Positions 1 to 11,809 of a DNA stretch of 64,000 nt are shown here, piece by piece (positions within the stretch are counted from its first letter, which is position 1; each line of letters begins with the position of its first letter). A program made the translations under genes and the position numbers. Location of the stretch: assembly GCA_030710605.1 (NCBI GenBank), contig CP092880.1:5395223-5459222 (forward strand), given 5' to 3'. This stretch comes from Cordylochernes scorpioides. Taxonomy: Eukaryota; Arthropoda; Arachnida; Pseudoscorpiones; Chernetidae. The notes beneath the pieces were generated by a model. The model saw nothing but the letters and a program-made list of their open reading frames with translations, searched no databases and had not been told where the DNA came from.

Positions 1-820
1 TATAGATGATATCAGGGCATAAAAATCTCTTCAAATGATTATGGAATGCATACTTTCATGTTCGCCATTTCTTCCAAGTTGTACCCCCAACTCCGGTTCT
101 TTGACCCGAGACCAGTATTTGCTCAGGTTGTACGACAGAACTGCCATGAGTTTTCTATACTTGGCAGGGTCAATATTTGCAGCTGTTTGCCCAACACCTG
201 CTCTAATCTTGTTCTGCTATGTTTGAATCCTCAGTTAGATCTATTTGTATCACAGCTAAATTCTGACCTATTCACTCAATATATTCACTTATATATATAA
301 CTCTGTCCTTGCCGGTCGCAAGCCCCGCAAGTCTTCGCCACACTTGTGATATTTATTGCCTCGGGATGGAGGCCGACGCCGAAGAGCCAGAGAGAAAGAG
401 AGAGTTGGCTTTAATCAGAACACAACGATATCCATGAATATCATATGTTTGAAGTGACAAAGATGTCAACTTCCCTAATAAGGCAGCGTGGCTAAATCTA
501 CCGCCCGCCAGATCCGGAGTTGACGATAAATAAACAAACCATATGGAAGGTGCCAACAGAGAAGTCACAAACCTATTTTTGGCCAGAGTTGCGACAGGAA
601 AGCCGAAAGTTTTGGTCGTAGTTTGTTAATACTGTACACATGGAATTTAGTCATTGCTAGACAAACTTAGCAAATCTAACTGAATATTTCACGATGTTTC
701 GACAGAATTACTTTGTTTATGTGTTGGGACGTCAGGAAAAAATGAAAATATCATTCATAACGTTTTGCCAAATGCTTTATTTTTTTTCCTCACGAGGATC
801 AAAGATCCGAGCTGAGCCCA
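1..820. other. No gene recognised
   Basis: AT-rich sequence with short spurious ORFs only; no repeat family of this window detected. Confidence 0.5.
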
Positions 821-828
821 GGTTTTTT

Positions 829-1003
829 AGATGCCATATGCAGCCACTCCTAACATGGAGTACAGACTCATCCTGTATCCCTGGATCAAGAGTCCTTACA
901 GGGTACTATCAGCCGGGCCAGCTGAACCCAGGTTTGTTAGTGAGCTTGTTACTGCTCCCCCTCCTCCTTTTTCATCCGGGCTTGGGACCGGCAAAGGTGG
1001 AGT
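829..1003 (+). repeat. Family D dispersed repeat
   Basis: ATGCCATATGCAGCCACTCC to GGGCTTGGGACCGGCAAAGG. Fragment of a family also at 36.7, 37.7, 56.0, 59.1 and 63.5 kb. No protein identified; it may be part of a LINE. Confidence 0.6.
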
Positions 1004-1378
1004 TCTTTACTCTCTGCAATATGTTTAAAGTAAGAAAAAGGATGATAGAAGACAGATGCAGTACTAGACCTTCCACAAATAGCCAACATGACGCCTGGTG
1101 GAGGACAAGATAAAAACGCTAGGTAAACATATTTATAAATAGATTGTTGTATTCCATTAAATTTATTTAGCTCATCAATAAATTAATTATTTAGAGATCT
1201 AGATGTATAATAGGCTGCAAGCCGAAGTTCTTTAAATCTGTTATTTCAAAGCCTTCTTTCAAATTTATTATTCAAGAAATAGTACTTAAACCATCTTGCT
1301 AATTGATTCTTATTGATATATTTGAATATCATTTGTTATTGTGTTTTCAATTACTTTCTTCATTCTAATTTATATCTT

Positions 1379-1440
1379 ACTAGCGGATGTGTACCCGGCT
1401 TCGCCCGGGTTTTATCCGAGTGAAAGTTTGCCTAACGAAT
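1379..1440 (-). mobile_element. Helitron-like 3' end
   Basis: On the minus strand: AAAACCCGGGCGAAGCCGGG hairpin, then TACACATCCG and CTAGT. Only the 3' end is recognisable; the body of the element may extend to about 1500. Confidence 0.5.
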
Positions 1441-1989
1441 ATTATATATTATGAAGTATAATAAACAATGTTAAAGATTAGTTTTAATTATTAATCAAGA
1501 TTGTGTGTGAATATGTGAGAAAGATGTAATATCGTTGTTGTTTTCTTGGCCGACTGTTTTACATATGGTGTTATCTTAAAATTGCTTGTTTTGAATATTT
1601 TTTTTTAGATTGAGTTGAATGAATTGCTGAATTTTTTTTTCGTATTTATATATAAATAAAATTAACTCTGTTGATTTTTTTTTGTATTTAATCGATAACA
1701 GCGAAGTTACGCATGTTAAAGTTAGGAAAAATATTTTGATGTTAAGCAAAACCTGCTCCATCTCGTTTTACATAAATGTTGAAAATTTGGTCGAAATTGA
1801 TGCATTGTAACGAAAGTTTTTAGTGAACAACACTTAGGAAATTTGCATTTTATTAATATAGATTTTACAATATTATCGTACAAGTTGAAATTTCTGTCAG
1901 GTCCATCTCGTATCACTGTTCAAAAAAATCGCTGATCACTGAATGGTAACCATACTGAAAACTTTCCATTTTTACACTCATATTAGAAT
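1441..1989. other. No gene recognised
   Basis: Very AT-rich. It may include the body of the Helitron-like element whose end is at 1379. Confidence 0.45.
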
Positions 1990-2235
1990 AGTTATAAAAT
2001 TAAAGAATTTAAAAACACGAATGTTTCTTTTATACATAATACAAACTTCTACTGCCCTTACTGCGATGAAAAATATATTGGGAGGGCTTGGCTCATCAGT
2101 GGTGAACCCTCCCAGCGGTTTCGCCAATTTAATCCACCAGACCGCTTCTTTAGAGCTCTAATACTGTATTGGACGATTCTGCTTATATACGCAGCACTGA
2201 AGGATGGAATCTCAGAAATGGTTTTCAAGAGAACT
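1990..2235. mobile_element. Family B inverted-repeat element, partial
   Basis: AACTTCTACTGCCCTTACTG, GGGAGGGCTTGGCTCATCAG, GTGAACCCTCCCAGCGGTTT. Only one terminal arm is well preserved. Confidence 0.6.
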
Positions 2236-2564
2236 ATGGACATAAGCTTATAGGACAGTAGAATTACATCATAAGTTTTCAACAATATAAATAGATTGTT
2301 GTATTCTAACCTGTGTTATTGCGCAATTAGAGGCAATCGTGAAATTCTCTAACGTGAGTCAAAGTTACATAGTTGATATCGTTATGTAAATAAAATATTT
2401 CCCTCAAATTTACCATAAATTTCTTTATGAATGATAAAGACACATGCTTTCGAGTATTTAGAACTCTTCTGTTGGAAATTTGAACAAAACGAAAACAAAA
2501 TAGTGAGATAAAAATATACAACTATAAAAATGAACGTCACCTCTCCCATCAAATTTTCCAACCA

Positions 2565-2725
2565 TCTTCTCCACAATTAGTGCACCGTGGACGCATCCAG
2601 GTGTGTATCAGCTGCGATTTGACTTGTAGACGGACCAATCTGCTCTTTTAAGTCCGAAAAAGACTTCTGTTGATAACGGCCTGGCATTATCTGCTATTAC
2701 ACGTGTCTTTTGAAACAAGCACAAA
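2565..2725 (-). mobile_element. Tc1 relic of the 22.9-kb family (N-terminal end)
   Basis: Read on the minus strand, this matches the 23.05-23.28 kb part of the complete Tc1 copy: ATGCCAGGC start region, CAAATCGCAGCTGATACACA, the GCACCGTGGACG-like match, AGAAGATGGTTGGAA. It is heavily diverged, with neither inverted repeat obvious. Confidence 0.65.
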
Positions 2726-2942
2726 ATTTAAACGATGATTTTCCTTAAAGAAATAACAGCACGAATACGTCAAATTAGACGTCAAAACTAAGCGCTATTT
2801 ATGACCGTTTCTGCAAACTAGAGGACCCAGCTCGGTGACAAAACCATAACACACTGAGAAGCTCCCACTTGGAAACCAAGGCCCTTTACAGTCTAGGGCA
2901 TTCTTTGATTTCATGAGATCCACTAGAGATATAATGAAGTTC

Positions 2943-3275
2943 TCACACAATCAACCAAAGATAGGATGTATTAGCGTGCCATCTTTTAAAACAATTTTGA
3001 ACTATTTTGGACGCGTATGATTCTTTTAAAAATAAATCAATTAAACTGGCGAAACCGCGAAACCTCGACATTATCATCAAACATGTTCCGAACATGAACT
3101 CCCCAAATGGCAGGGATCTGTCTAGATTCAAGGCGGCTTTAAGTTCCTGATCCAGACGTGCCCTACGTCGATTGTATATATCTCTCTTCATTCTTACCAT
3201 TATTATTACCTTATAACTCCCTTTGAGTGTAAAGATTGACGAGATGTCAATAAAGTTGTTTAATTTTCAAAATTG
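2943..3275 (+). repeat. Segment shared with 61.1-61.4 kb
   Basis: CATTATCATCAAACATGTTC, CGAACATGAACTCCCCAAAT and GTGTAAAGATTGACGAGATG are common to both. Translated at 61.1 kb, the plus strand gives EHLLGLLTPEDKIILDKFFD, then IIIKHVPNMNSPNSRDL. The protein is not recognised; it may be the C-terminus and 3' UTR of a retroelement. Confidence 0.55.
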
Positions 3276-3424
3276 TTACTGATAAGCCAGGCCCTCCCAT
3301 TATTTTATCATTACAGTAAGGGCAGTATAAAATTGATTCATTTTTGAAAGAATCATACGCATCAAAAATAGTTTAAATTTCATATAACCAAAGAGGTGTT
3401 GAGCTAGTAAATTAGCAAGGCCAT

Positions 3425-3837
3425 TCTATATACAGTTACGAGCGTCATGCGTCATCTCTGTCACCGTTTGCTTGGAATGGCGCTCTCCTATTGGTTGGCT
3501 ACGATCACGTGGCTACGATGGCGCCGCCACTACGCGAGACACTTTGCCCCCCACCCCCACTCGCTTTTTGGTGTTTGTAACTATTGTGTTGGAGCGGGTC
3601 GCTCCTTAAATAAATGCATATATTAGTTAATAACAAAATGGAATCCTCTCTTTCTTTTTTCCAGTAAGAGACACCTACGGAAGCCAACAGTACATAGACA
3701 GATAAAGCACATAGGCTATAGTTATTAACTAATATATGCATTTATTTAAGGCGCCAATTTATAATTGTAACAAATAGTATTTGAATCAAAACATTCAATC
3801 GGGTAAAACACGGGCGTTGCCCGGGTCATTCAGCTAG
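3425..3837 (+). mobile_element. Helitron-like non-autonomous element
   Basis: It starts TCTATATACAG (or TTCTATATAC, preceded by A) and ends with the hairpin ACGGGCGTTGCCCGGG about 10 bases before CTAG, followed by T. This matches the Helitron end pattern (3' hairpin, CTRR, insertion between A and T without duplication). No coding capacity. An internal inverted repeat (ATTAGTTAATAAC / GTTATTAACTAAT) surrounds AAGCACATAGGC. Confidence 0.65.
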
Positions 3838-4687
3838 TGTATCTATATGAAAAAATAGATGTATAGAGATGTACATTTTTCCAGGAGAGGATAATTAGCT
3901 ATTAAAGTAAATGTCGCCTCTCCCGTCTATATAGACACTAAAACTAAGTGCCATCTATTGACCGTCTCCACAAGCGATCTCGGGTTAGTTACAAAGCCTC
4001 AACAATGCTTTGGTAAACTTGTGGATGCTTCTCACTGTAACATCCTCGTGTTTGTTAGTTGACGTTAATCAGCAAGAAGTATTTGGAAGTTTAAAAAGAA
4101 AAGTCTTTATTTCCTTTAGGCTAACATCAGACATAACATGTGGATATATATTACAATCAGTCAACTCCACAGAGTACCATCAGTGATGTGCTCACTGGTA
4201 ATTTACTATATATCCTGTAGGTATGCCAGCTGACGTTACACTCACTTTGCCAAAGCAGGTGTTGTAACCATGTAACCGACCTTAGTTTGCGGAGGTGATC
4301 AATAGATGAAACTAAATTTTGGTGTCTATTTCGATTGGAAAAGCTTTATTTTTAAGCATCATCATCTTACGGGTAAAATTTTTATGTATAAATATGTGTA
4401 CAGTAGAGGAAGATGCCCCAGAGAAGAAATCCATACAAAGATAAAATCTTCAATGATCCGACCATCTACAGAGTCAGGAAGTATGCTTGTTCCTTGGCTG
4501 ATGGTGTTATGGCATTATCGTCCAGGTATTGCCCGGAGATCCAACCCGACAAGTTAGATGGTTGTTGGATGGTGTTGAAGTATTTACATACAGAGAGAGA
4601 TTGAAACTACTTTATTATATCGTTTAATGTTATATTAGGTTAAATATACACATTATATATATATATAATAATGTGCAGCTTTACACA
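3838..4687. other. No gene recognised
   Basis: Ordinary AT-rich sequence, short ORFs only. Confidence 0.45.
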
Positions 4688-4762
4688 CCCAAGATAGTGG
4701 ACATTGCTGCTGACATCTGAGGCTCTTCATTGGACACGACAACAACAACAACAATATAATGC
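4688..4762 (-). repeat. Single unit of family A
   Basis: CCAAGATAGTGGACATTGCT to TTCATTGGACACGACAACAA. Confidence 0.7.
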
Positions 4763-5056
4763 GGCTTATGATTGTAGAATGACATTTGAAAATTATCCCG
4801 CATGTGTTTCTTTTTAAATAAAAATTGAAATTTATTTTAAGGAGAAATAACGATTATTTCTAACCTTAGGGATGTAACCTAAGGATCCCTGGACACACTT
4901 TATTTTTCCGTTTATCATTACTCTTCACAATTCATCCTTTCATACTTCATCCCTAAGGTTAGAAATAATCGTTATTTCTCCTTAAAATAAATTTCTATTT
5001 TTCGTTCAAAAGAAATACATGCGGGATAATTTTCAAAAATGTCGTTCTACACAGTC
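4755..5056. mobile_element. Family E fold-back element
   Basis: Arms of about 125 bp: AATGCGGCTTATGATTGTAG, ATTTTAAGGAGAAATAACGA, TTATTTCTAACCTTAGG and their complement. The spacer contains CCTGGACACACTTTATTTTTCC. Confidence 0.75.
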
Positions 5057-5214
5057 TTCATTCAAGATAAAATTGTGAAAAGCGTTTTTTAAAAGCTACA
5101 AATATTTCTAGTAAGAGAAATAGTTAATTGTTTTAATTAGGCCCGTTGAAGAACGATTATTACTTGAAAGTTTGCAATATAACATTAAATAAACTCATTG
5201 TGAGAAATATTTGT

Positions 5215-5400
5215 AGTTTTTTTTATCTTCATTGTTGGCGCCCACAGCGGGAAAGACCTCCCGACACCGATGGACTGCGAGAGTTCTTCCCCATAGAATA
5301 GGCAGGTCGATGTGATGGCTGACGTTACCTAACTCAGGACCAAGATGGTACTTGTAGATGGTAGAGAGAGAGTCTCCATACAGTCGGTGTTTATAGAACA
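5215..5400 (-). repeat. Segment shared with 31.9 kb
   Basis: CAGGTCGATGTGATGGCTG, AAGATGGTACTTGTAGATGG recur near 31917-31975. The minus strand gives YKYHLGPELGNVSHHIDLP, unrecognised. Confidence 0.45.
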
Positions 5401-6118
5401 ACAGGCACAAATGTTGTGCCAACAATAAGAGCACACACTCCCGGTACTGCTGGTGGTATATTCACTGCGAACAATGAGGCCACACTACCAGTCCAAAAAC
5501 ACAGCCACATGTAAAGCAACCTGTGGGTGCAATAAAACATAACAGCCGATCGGCACGGAGCAGGAAGTACTGTGAAATCTGAACCTTCTGCCATCCTCAA
5601 CAACCATAAAACACGGAGACTCCCCACTGCTCTCCCAGAGTTATGTCAGCTCGAATTTAATTCTCTCTGTTCTCTTATCCTTTCTTCATACATTTCAGCA
5701 ATATCCATAGCAATATACAATTTTATTAGCGATGTAATCTCGATGCATCTTTTTATAAGCAAACTTTGAATTCCTAAACAGATTAGAATCAAAATCGGCT
5801 ATCGGACTTCAGCATATACCAAAACGAAATGAGAATGATCGTTCTCTTATTCAGTTATACATTTAAGTTCACCCAAAACCAATCTAATCTGTATAAGTAT
5901 AAATTAGCAATATCTCTACCGTAACACCTGCCTGGTACATTGACAATTTAAACCATTTTATTGATTCTTCTAATCAATTGTTACAAAGGTGGAAAAATTA
6001 AAGTATTAAATAAAGGGTAGATGAAGTGTAGGGGAATATATACAGTTGTATGTGTACAAATTTCTTCAGCAAGGAAGACTTCCCCACCTTGAGAGAGTTC
6101 TCCTGCCTGGTACATAGA
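5401..6118. other. No gene recognised
   Basis: Short ORFs on both strands without motifs. Confidence 0.45.
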
Positions 6119-6510
6119 AGAAGAGAATAAGCACCATGACTGTCCTAGGAACAGCCGTTCTTTATATCCAGACTTAAGTCTGATCATCTACAGACAATGA
6201 ATTTCCAGAATAGTTGCAGTTTTCCTACTATGTATTAAGTGTCAACCTGTAACCCCAAACCACATCATTGGCTATATTAGCTAATCCATTAATGAGAATA
6301 AGCACCATGACTGTCCTACCAAAGGAACAGCTGTTCTTTAAATCCAGACTTAACTCTGATTATCTACAGATAATAACTTTCCTGAATGGTTTCAAGGTTT
6401 TTTCACTATGTACTAAGTGTCAACCTGTAACTTCAAATCACATCATTGACTGTATTAGCTCATCCATTGATGAGATCTACTCATCCTTAGCAGAAGCTAT
6501 CTAAAAGCTC
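6119..6510 (+). mobile_element. LINE 3'-end fragments, two tandem copies
   Basis: Two head-to-tail copies begin GAGAATAAGCACCATGACTG at 6117 and 6293. The second translates as FFKSRLNSDYLQIITFLNG, then LCTKCQPVTSNHIIDCI, which is the CX2C...HX3-4C box at the C-terminus of RNase H-bearing LINEs. The first copy is more decayed. Confidence 0.65.
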
Positions 6511-6771
6511 AATATCCACAGCATTTATCTCTTAATAGAATTGAGGGGAGATAAGAAAGAAGAAAAGTAAAACAACCACAATATCCCTATTTGCTATAGA
6601 AGAAACACAAGTCAGGGAAAAGAGATTCTTTTATATAAGAGAATGATTGTACAAGCTTTTGGCCAAGATACCCTTCTACGGGTACACAATGTTGGCACGA
6701 GTATCAATGGTTTTTATATACACTTTCAGGAAAAAAATGTATCTTTTTACATAATTCTGATTTTTTTTTAC

Positions 6772-6950
6772 AATATAATATAATGCGGCTTGTGATTGTG
6801 AAATGACATTTGAAAAATATCCCGCATGTGTTTCTTTTGAACGAAAAATCAAAATTTATTTTAAGGAGAAATAACGATTATTTCTAACCTTTTGGATGAG
6901 GTATGAAAGAGTGAATTGTGAAGAGTAATGATAAACGGAAAAATATTTTT
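6772..6950. mobile_element. Family E fragment, one arm
   Basis: ATAATGCGGCTTGTGATTGT to GAGTAATGATAAACGGAAAA. Confidence 0.65.
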
Positions 6951-6960
6951 TTTATTATCG

Positions 6961-7608
6961 TATTACACATGGTACAGATCATGATAATCATGGTGGGTAG
7001 AAGTAGGCGACTGCTTTTACTGTAAATGTACTACGTGTCTACAAATATGAAAATCATTTCGATTTTTGCACTTACAAATGTGTCACATCCCGGTTTAATT
7101 ACTTGCATTCGCTGGTGGGGTTGGACTTTTGCAAGAATCGGAAACCATTGGAGCTTTTTTTTTTAATCAGAAAAAAAGTGTCCAATGCAGGAATCGAACC
7201 CGGGTCATAGCGGTCGAAAACCAACGGTTTAGACCATCCTTCCGCCTATGATAATCATGGTGGGTAGAAGTTGGCAATTGCTTCTACTGTAACTACACCA
7301 CATGTCTACACATGTGAAAATCATTTCGACTTTTGTACTTACAAGTATTACAGACCATGATAATCATGGTGGGTAGAAGTTAACGAATATTTTTTACTGT
7401 GCATCACATGTCTAAGCAGTTCGACTTTTGTATTTACAGATGTGCCAGAGCCCCGTGTTTTGTTACTTTCACTCACTGGTGGGATTGAACTTTTTCAAGA
7501 ATCGAAGGCCATTGGAACACATTTTTTTTTTAATTAGAAAAAAGTGTCCATTGTGGGATTCGACCCCGGGACTTTGTGGACGTAAAGCAAAGATTTAAAC
7601 CACTCGGC
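6961..7608 (-). mobile_element. SINE-t: three head-to-tail units
   Basis: Three consecutive units of the tRNA-derived SINE: 6961-7246 (complete), 7247-7350 (tail half only) and about 7351-7608 (complete, diverged). Each begins on the plus strand with a CATGATAATCATGGTGGGTA block. Units 1 and 3 close with the complement of a tRNA-like head, containing the B box GTTCGA(T)TCC. Confidence 0.75.
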
Positions 7609-7904
7609 TAATAATTCCCTTTAAACAAGGGGCTAAAGTACATTATAAATACATGCCCAGAAACCGTCAACAACCAATCCCAGATTTATTGATCCACCAA
7701 CAAAACAACATCATCAACAAGTCTCGAGTTACCGCCGTAATATAACACCATAAGATACCATAATCAATAATCTGGTGACATTTTATTAATGTCTCCATCT
7801 TTTTTTTTAGGCTCAATGGTATAATTATGGTTTATTTAATTAATAAATTTATCAACTAATCTTATATTCATTTTTATATATGTTCAACCTCTTAAATATA
7901 ATCA

Positions 7905-8010
7905 TATATTAGATAATAAAAAGGCATATATTAGATTTAATAACATATTTATTTTGCCAATATTTCGGTTGGCTGAATACCAACCTTTATCGAGGTATTA
8001 CATTTTTGTA
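7905..8010. mobile_element. Family C element, one arm
   Basis: TTAGATAATAAAAAGGCATA, TTGCCAATATTTCGGTTGGC, CAACCTTTATCGAGGTATTA. Confidence 0.55.
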
Positions 8011-8212
8011 TACACAAACTCAGCGCCGCATAGTGTTATAATATCACAGTTGAAATCATTTAAAATACAAAGTAGGTGGGGGAAATTTGTGCATGAAATA
8101 ATTATTATAAAAATTACAATCAAATATGCTAAATATCTTACAATATATGTATTTTTATTATATAATGAATTAAATATGGATTGGTCTATTTTCAAAATAA
8201 TCATATAAATTT

Positions 8213-8341
8213 TAAGAAAAAGGCATCTCCTTATCGTGCAACTGAAAGTTGCTGATGGCTTGCGCCATCTATCGGAATAAATCTATCGGCGCAAGCCATC
8301 AGCAACTTTCATTTGCACGATAAGGAGATGCCTTTTTCTAA
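8213..8341. mobile_element. Near-perfect fold-back MITE
   Basis: AAAAAGGCATCTCCTTATCG, GTTGCTGATGGCTTGCGCC at the left is mirrored by GGCGCAAGCCATCAGCAAC and CGATAAGGAGATGCCTTTTT at the right. Arms of about 57 bp, spacer about 15. Confidence 0.85.
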
Positions 8342-8439
8342 ATATATGCACCTTATCCCAGTACAATATCACATTTGTGCTATTTTTTCACATATACATT
8401 TTGTTGAAAATAGAGAAATCCGTATATCAATCTTTAGAT

Positions 8440-8660
8440 AATAAAAAATATATATATACTGTATATTGTATTGAATTAAAGGATTTATTTGCCAATATTG
8501 AGATTATCTGAACGACAACCTTTTTCAAAGCAGTTCAACGTATTATTTTGCATTAATATAATATACGTTGTAATGTCTTGACAAAGGTTCTAGCCAACCG
8601 AATTATTGGCATAAAAATATTTTTATTTAATTCAATATAGGTTTGAAGCAAGAAGTTGAA
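8440..8660. mobile_element. Family C fold-back, diverged
   Basis: The arms TTTATTTGCCAATATT...AACGACAACCTTTTTCAAAG and TTGACAAAGGTTCTAGCCAA...CCGAATTATTGGCATAAAA face each other. Confidence 0.55.
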
Positions 8661-8948
8661 TATTCTTTGAGTGTGAAAGCTTGTAAAAAATAGGAACTTA
8701 CCCTCTATTATTAATTTGTTTATTATTTTCTTTGTCGTCTGTTTTAGACAAGTTGAATCTGGTTAGAACGATGTATGTAAATTAGATGATTCTTTTGTTG
8801 CCTTAAATACGAGGTAATTAACTCTCTCTATATATGAGAATGTTTAAAGTTTAATTTTATAAATCTGAGAGTTGTCTTCAAAAACGATCCAACAAGGTTT
8901 TTTTATTATCTAAATAATCATATATGGATGAATGTTGTTGTTTATCCC

Positions 8949-9227
8949 TAGTACACGCGGTACAGGCCATGATAATCATGGTAGGTAGAAGTAGGCGACT
9001 GCTTTTACTGTAAGTGCACCACATGTCTACATTATATGAAAAGCAGTTCGACTTTGCACTTACAAATATGCCAGAGCCCCGTTTGATTACTTGCACTCGC
9101 TGGTGGGGTTGGACATTTGCAAGAATCGGGGGCCATTGGAACATTTTTTTTAAATCAGAAAAAAGTGCCCAATGCGGGAATCGAACCCGGGTTGTAGCGG
9201 TCGAAAACCATCCTTCCACCGACCCCC
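8949..9227 (-). mobile_element. SINE-t copy
   Basis: A complete copy with the head complement CGGGAATCGAACCCGGG. It lacks about 13 bases between the A and B boxes (AACGGTTTAGACC is absent). Confidence 0.75.
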
Positions 9228-9591
9228 TGAATGAATGATGTAATAAGGATGTTTCAATCTCTCTTAAGCCAAAAGATTTTTCTTAACGACCCAAACTACG
9301 ATTACTATGCATTATTATCATGGAAAACATCCTATGGATAATTGAAAGCATCTAATAAATCTCAGAAAATTGATTTTTCACGGGTTTTTCCAACCGCAGG
9401 GTAGGAGGTATGAAGCATGTCTGTTGGCATATGCAATTGAAAGCAAAGTTCATCGTTCATCTTGCTAAACTTTCGCGCCTTATTAATTTTCCATGGATTA
9501 TCATGCTCCCTGCGGTCCCCCCCCCCCCCCTGGAATTGAAATATTACTAACGTGGCAACGGCACCCATTTTCCAATGAAGAGCAAAAGCTA

Positions 9592-9672
9592 AGATAGTGG
9601 ACATTGCGACTGCTGTGATAGAGATGCATGGGGACATCTAAGGCTCTTCATTGGACACGACAACAACAACAT
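9592..9672 (-). repeat. Single unit of family A
   Basis: AGATAGTGGACATTGCGACT to TCATTGGACACGACAACAAC; it flanks the LINE endonuclease relic. Confidence 0.7.
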
Positions 9673-9689
9673 GGATTATCATGCTGTAG

Positions 9690-10345
9690 AGTGTCTCACA
9701 TTTATCGTTTGGCATATCGAAGAGGTTTTGCTCTGAAACTGGCCTTGTAGGAGCTGGGTCTCCTACTTGGATCAGGACGGTACGGCGGTCCGAGTAGGCA
9801 TAGTCTATAGTTTGGTATTGGGTGACGCGGTCGCAGAAGCCTGATGGAAGTAGGATTCTGTCCAGACGACGCGTGTCGACCCGGCTTCCGATAGTGACAA
9901 CCCTGGTGTGCTCCAGTGCAGCATCGAAGAAGGTGTCGACGAGGTCGGCTTGGTCCAGGAGCTCCGTGAAGACTTCCGCTGAGCCCTATGCCAGGTCCTT
10001 CGCCGACTCCTCGGAGATGTTCAGGTCACCGAGGATCCACGTATCTTCTTCACGCGCCAAAGCTGCGATGATCTGGAGCTGGCGGCAGCACTCTTCAGGA
10101 ACATGAGAGACGTGGGCGTTGACACACGTCATGGAGTATTCCCGGACGGTGAGGTCGAGGACAGCCATCTTGCCAGGCCATAGGATCTGCTGCCGGTGAA
10201 CAACGACCCCGGCCGCTAAGACGCAGGCGAGGCCTGATCCCACGGTGGTCGTTGCGGGCACAACGACGGTGCATGGCAGAGATCTCGTACATTGTCTAAG
10301 GACATGACGTTGGTCTCCTGCAGAAAGCAGATGTCTTTATTAACT
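9690..10345 (-). pseudogene. LINE apurinic-type endonuclease relic
   Basis: Minus-strand reading gives DICFLQET (the catalytic Q-E-T motif), VGSGLACVLAAG, ILGDLNIS (the GDxN motif), then after an in-frame TAG near 9987 a continuing frame with SRVDTRRLDRILLPSGF and YAYSDRRTVLI (the S-D-R/H end motif). This is the EEP/APE endonuclease domain that opens ORF2 of many LINEs. The reading frame shifts once near 10260. It is GC-rich against its flanks. No reverse transcriptase follows. Confidence 0.75.
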
Positions 10346-10687
10346 TAACTTTATTAACATCATGAAACGCGATATCCCAAACTCAGGGATATTTGCGTCA
10401 ATACCTTTCACTGCATCACAGCAATTCGGCTATATACAATCCTGTTCAATTCATTATTTTACATAAATTAACTAAAGAAAATTGTCCAAAGAGAAAAACA
10501 AACAACAAAGCAAAACACACAGAGCAAGCATCGCGGTTCTTTTTTTTTCTAAGATTCCTTCTCTTTTTTCCAATTCAAGAGAAAGTTTTATATGTTGATG
10601 CAGATGCAGATGTCAATCTCATGATTTTTGTACATATACATATATTATAATAACGATTAGATTCGATAAGGATAAGTTTCTTTATTT

Positions 10688-10740
10688 GTAAAATTAATTC
10701 GAGCTTTCGGGCGCAAGCTGCCCTTCTACAGGAATAAAGG
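10688..10740 (-). ncRNA. Degenerate hammerhead-like hairpin
   Basis: Minus strand CUGUAGA, hairpin AGGGCAGCUUGCGCCC, GAAAGCUCGAA. The CUGANGA core is changed to CUGUAGA, so it should be inactive. It resembles 31.8 kb. Confidence 0.4.
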
Positions 10741-11809
10741 ATACAATTTCAAATAAACATGTATGTACAAATATATATTTTTTCTTTAAATAATATCTTG
10801 CTCTGGTCTTGTATAGCGTGAGTAGATCACATGCCCGCGTGATTTAGTTTAAATCAAAGAAAAGCCTTGATAAAGAGAGGCGTGTTGCCCCTAGAAATAC
10901 TGGCCGATTACATATAGAACATAAAGTTGTGGGAGGTTGATATTCATGTACCACAACCAATATGTTTCAATGCATTAAAACAATGCATATCGGTTTATCC
11001 CCCTATAACACAATGTAATGATGGTGACAAAGAATGAACTACAACACATGGTTTGGCGAATTCAGATTAAAAGTTAATCTACATTCTATGGATTCATAAA
11101 AATCATGAAAGCTAAAGTCAGAATTGCGTGAGAACTCGAAACAATGTGTAAAAATGTCCTTTTTTTTTTCTTAATGAAGACCTTGTTTATATATTATATA
11201 TATATTATATTGCAAATAATCCTATCGACTTAAACAGATCTACTGTTGTAACCCCGATTAAACCGACGCGAGTGTTGATGTTCTTCCCACACGTGGACAA
11301 CAAGAAGCAGAGGCAGGGCTAGATGTTAGCACCGAGAGTGATCGGAGACAACCCACGGGACAGAGGTGGAGGCCATGACACAAACCTGGATGCCTATCAC
11401 CGAGACATGGAGAGAGAGCCAGAAGCGGCCTGCGTAGATGGACACACTGTATCACACATTGAGCTAAACCCGTTATGCTTACCCCGGGGCGCGGTCGTCT
11501 ATAAAAAGCCCCGGAAGGGAGCCCCATTTGAGTTTGGACATGGCTTATAAAGTCTGGCGTCCTGATACTGTCAGAACGTTGACAATGTCGTTTCCTTTAG
11601 GAAAGTTCCGCCACATCACCCTTTGCTGCTCACAATTCTCTGTAAACTTTGAAAACAAATGATCAGGTGACTTTCATGAATGCAGCAGTTTCTGAATCGG
11701 TGTGTCCTACAGCCAAGGAGACAATAACTGCATGGCTCTTCATTTCTTGCGTAAGAGTAGGTTCTGCCATGTCTACCTGCAACAGAAAAACCTATCGTAA
11801 ATATTGAGG
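10741..11809. other. No gene recognised; GC-richer block at 11250-11560
   Basis: The block has a TATAAAAAG near 11500 and could be an LTR remnant, but no ends or target duplication were found. Confidence 0.35.

Noticed and set aside
2080..2140. Family B (TTGGC, GAAA, ..., CUGAUGA, GCCAA on the minus strand) as a type II hammerhead ribozyme
   Set aside because: Stem II would pair well, but the 19 bases between GAAA and CUGAUGA cannot form both stem III and stem I with a UH cleavage site.
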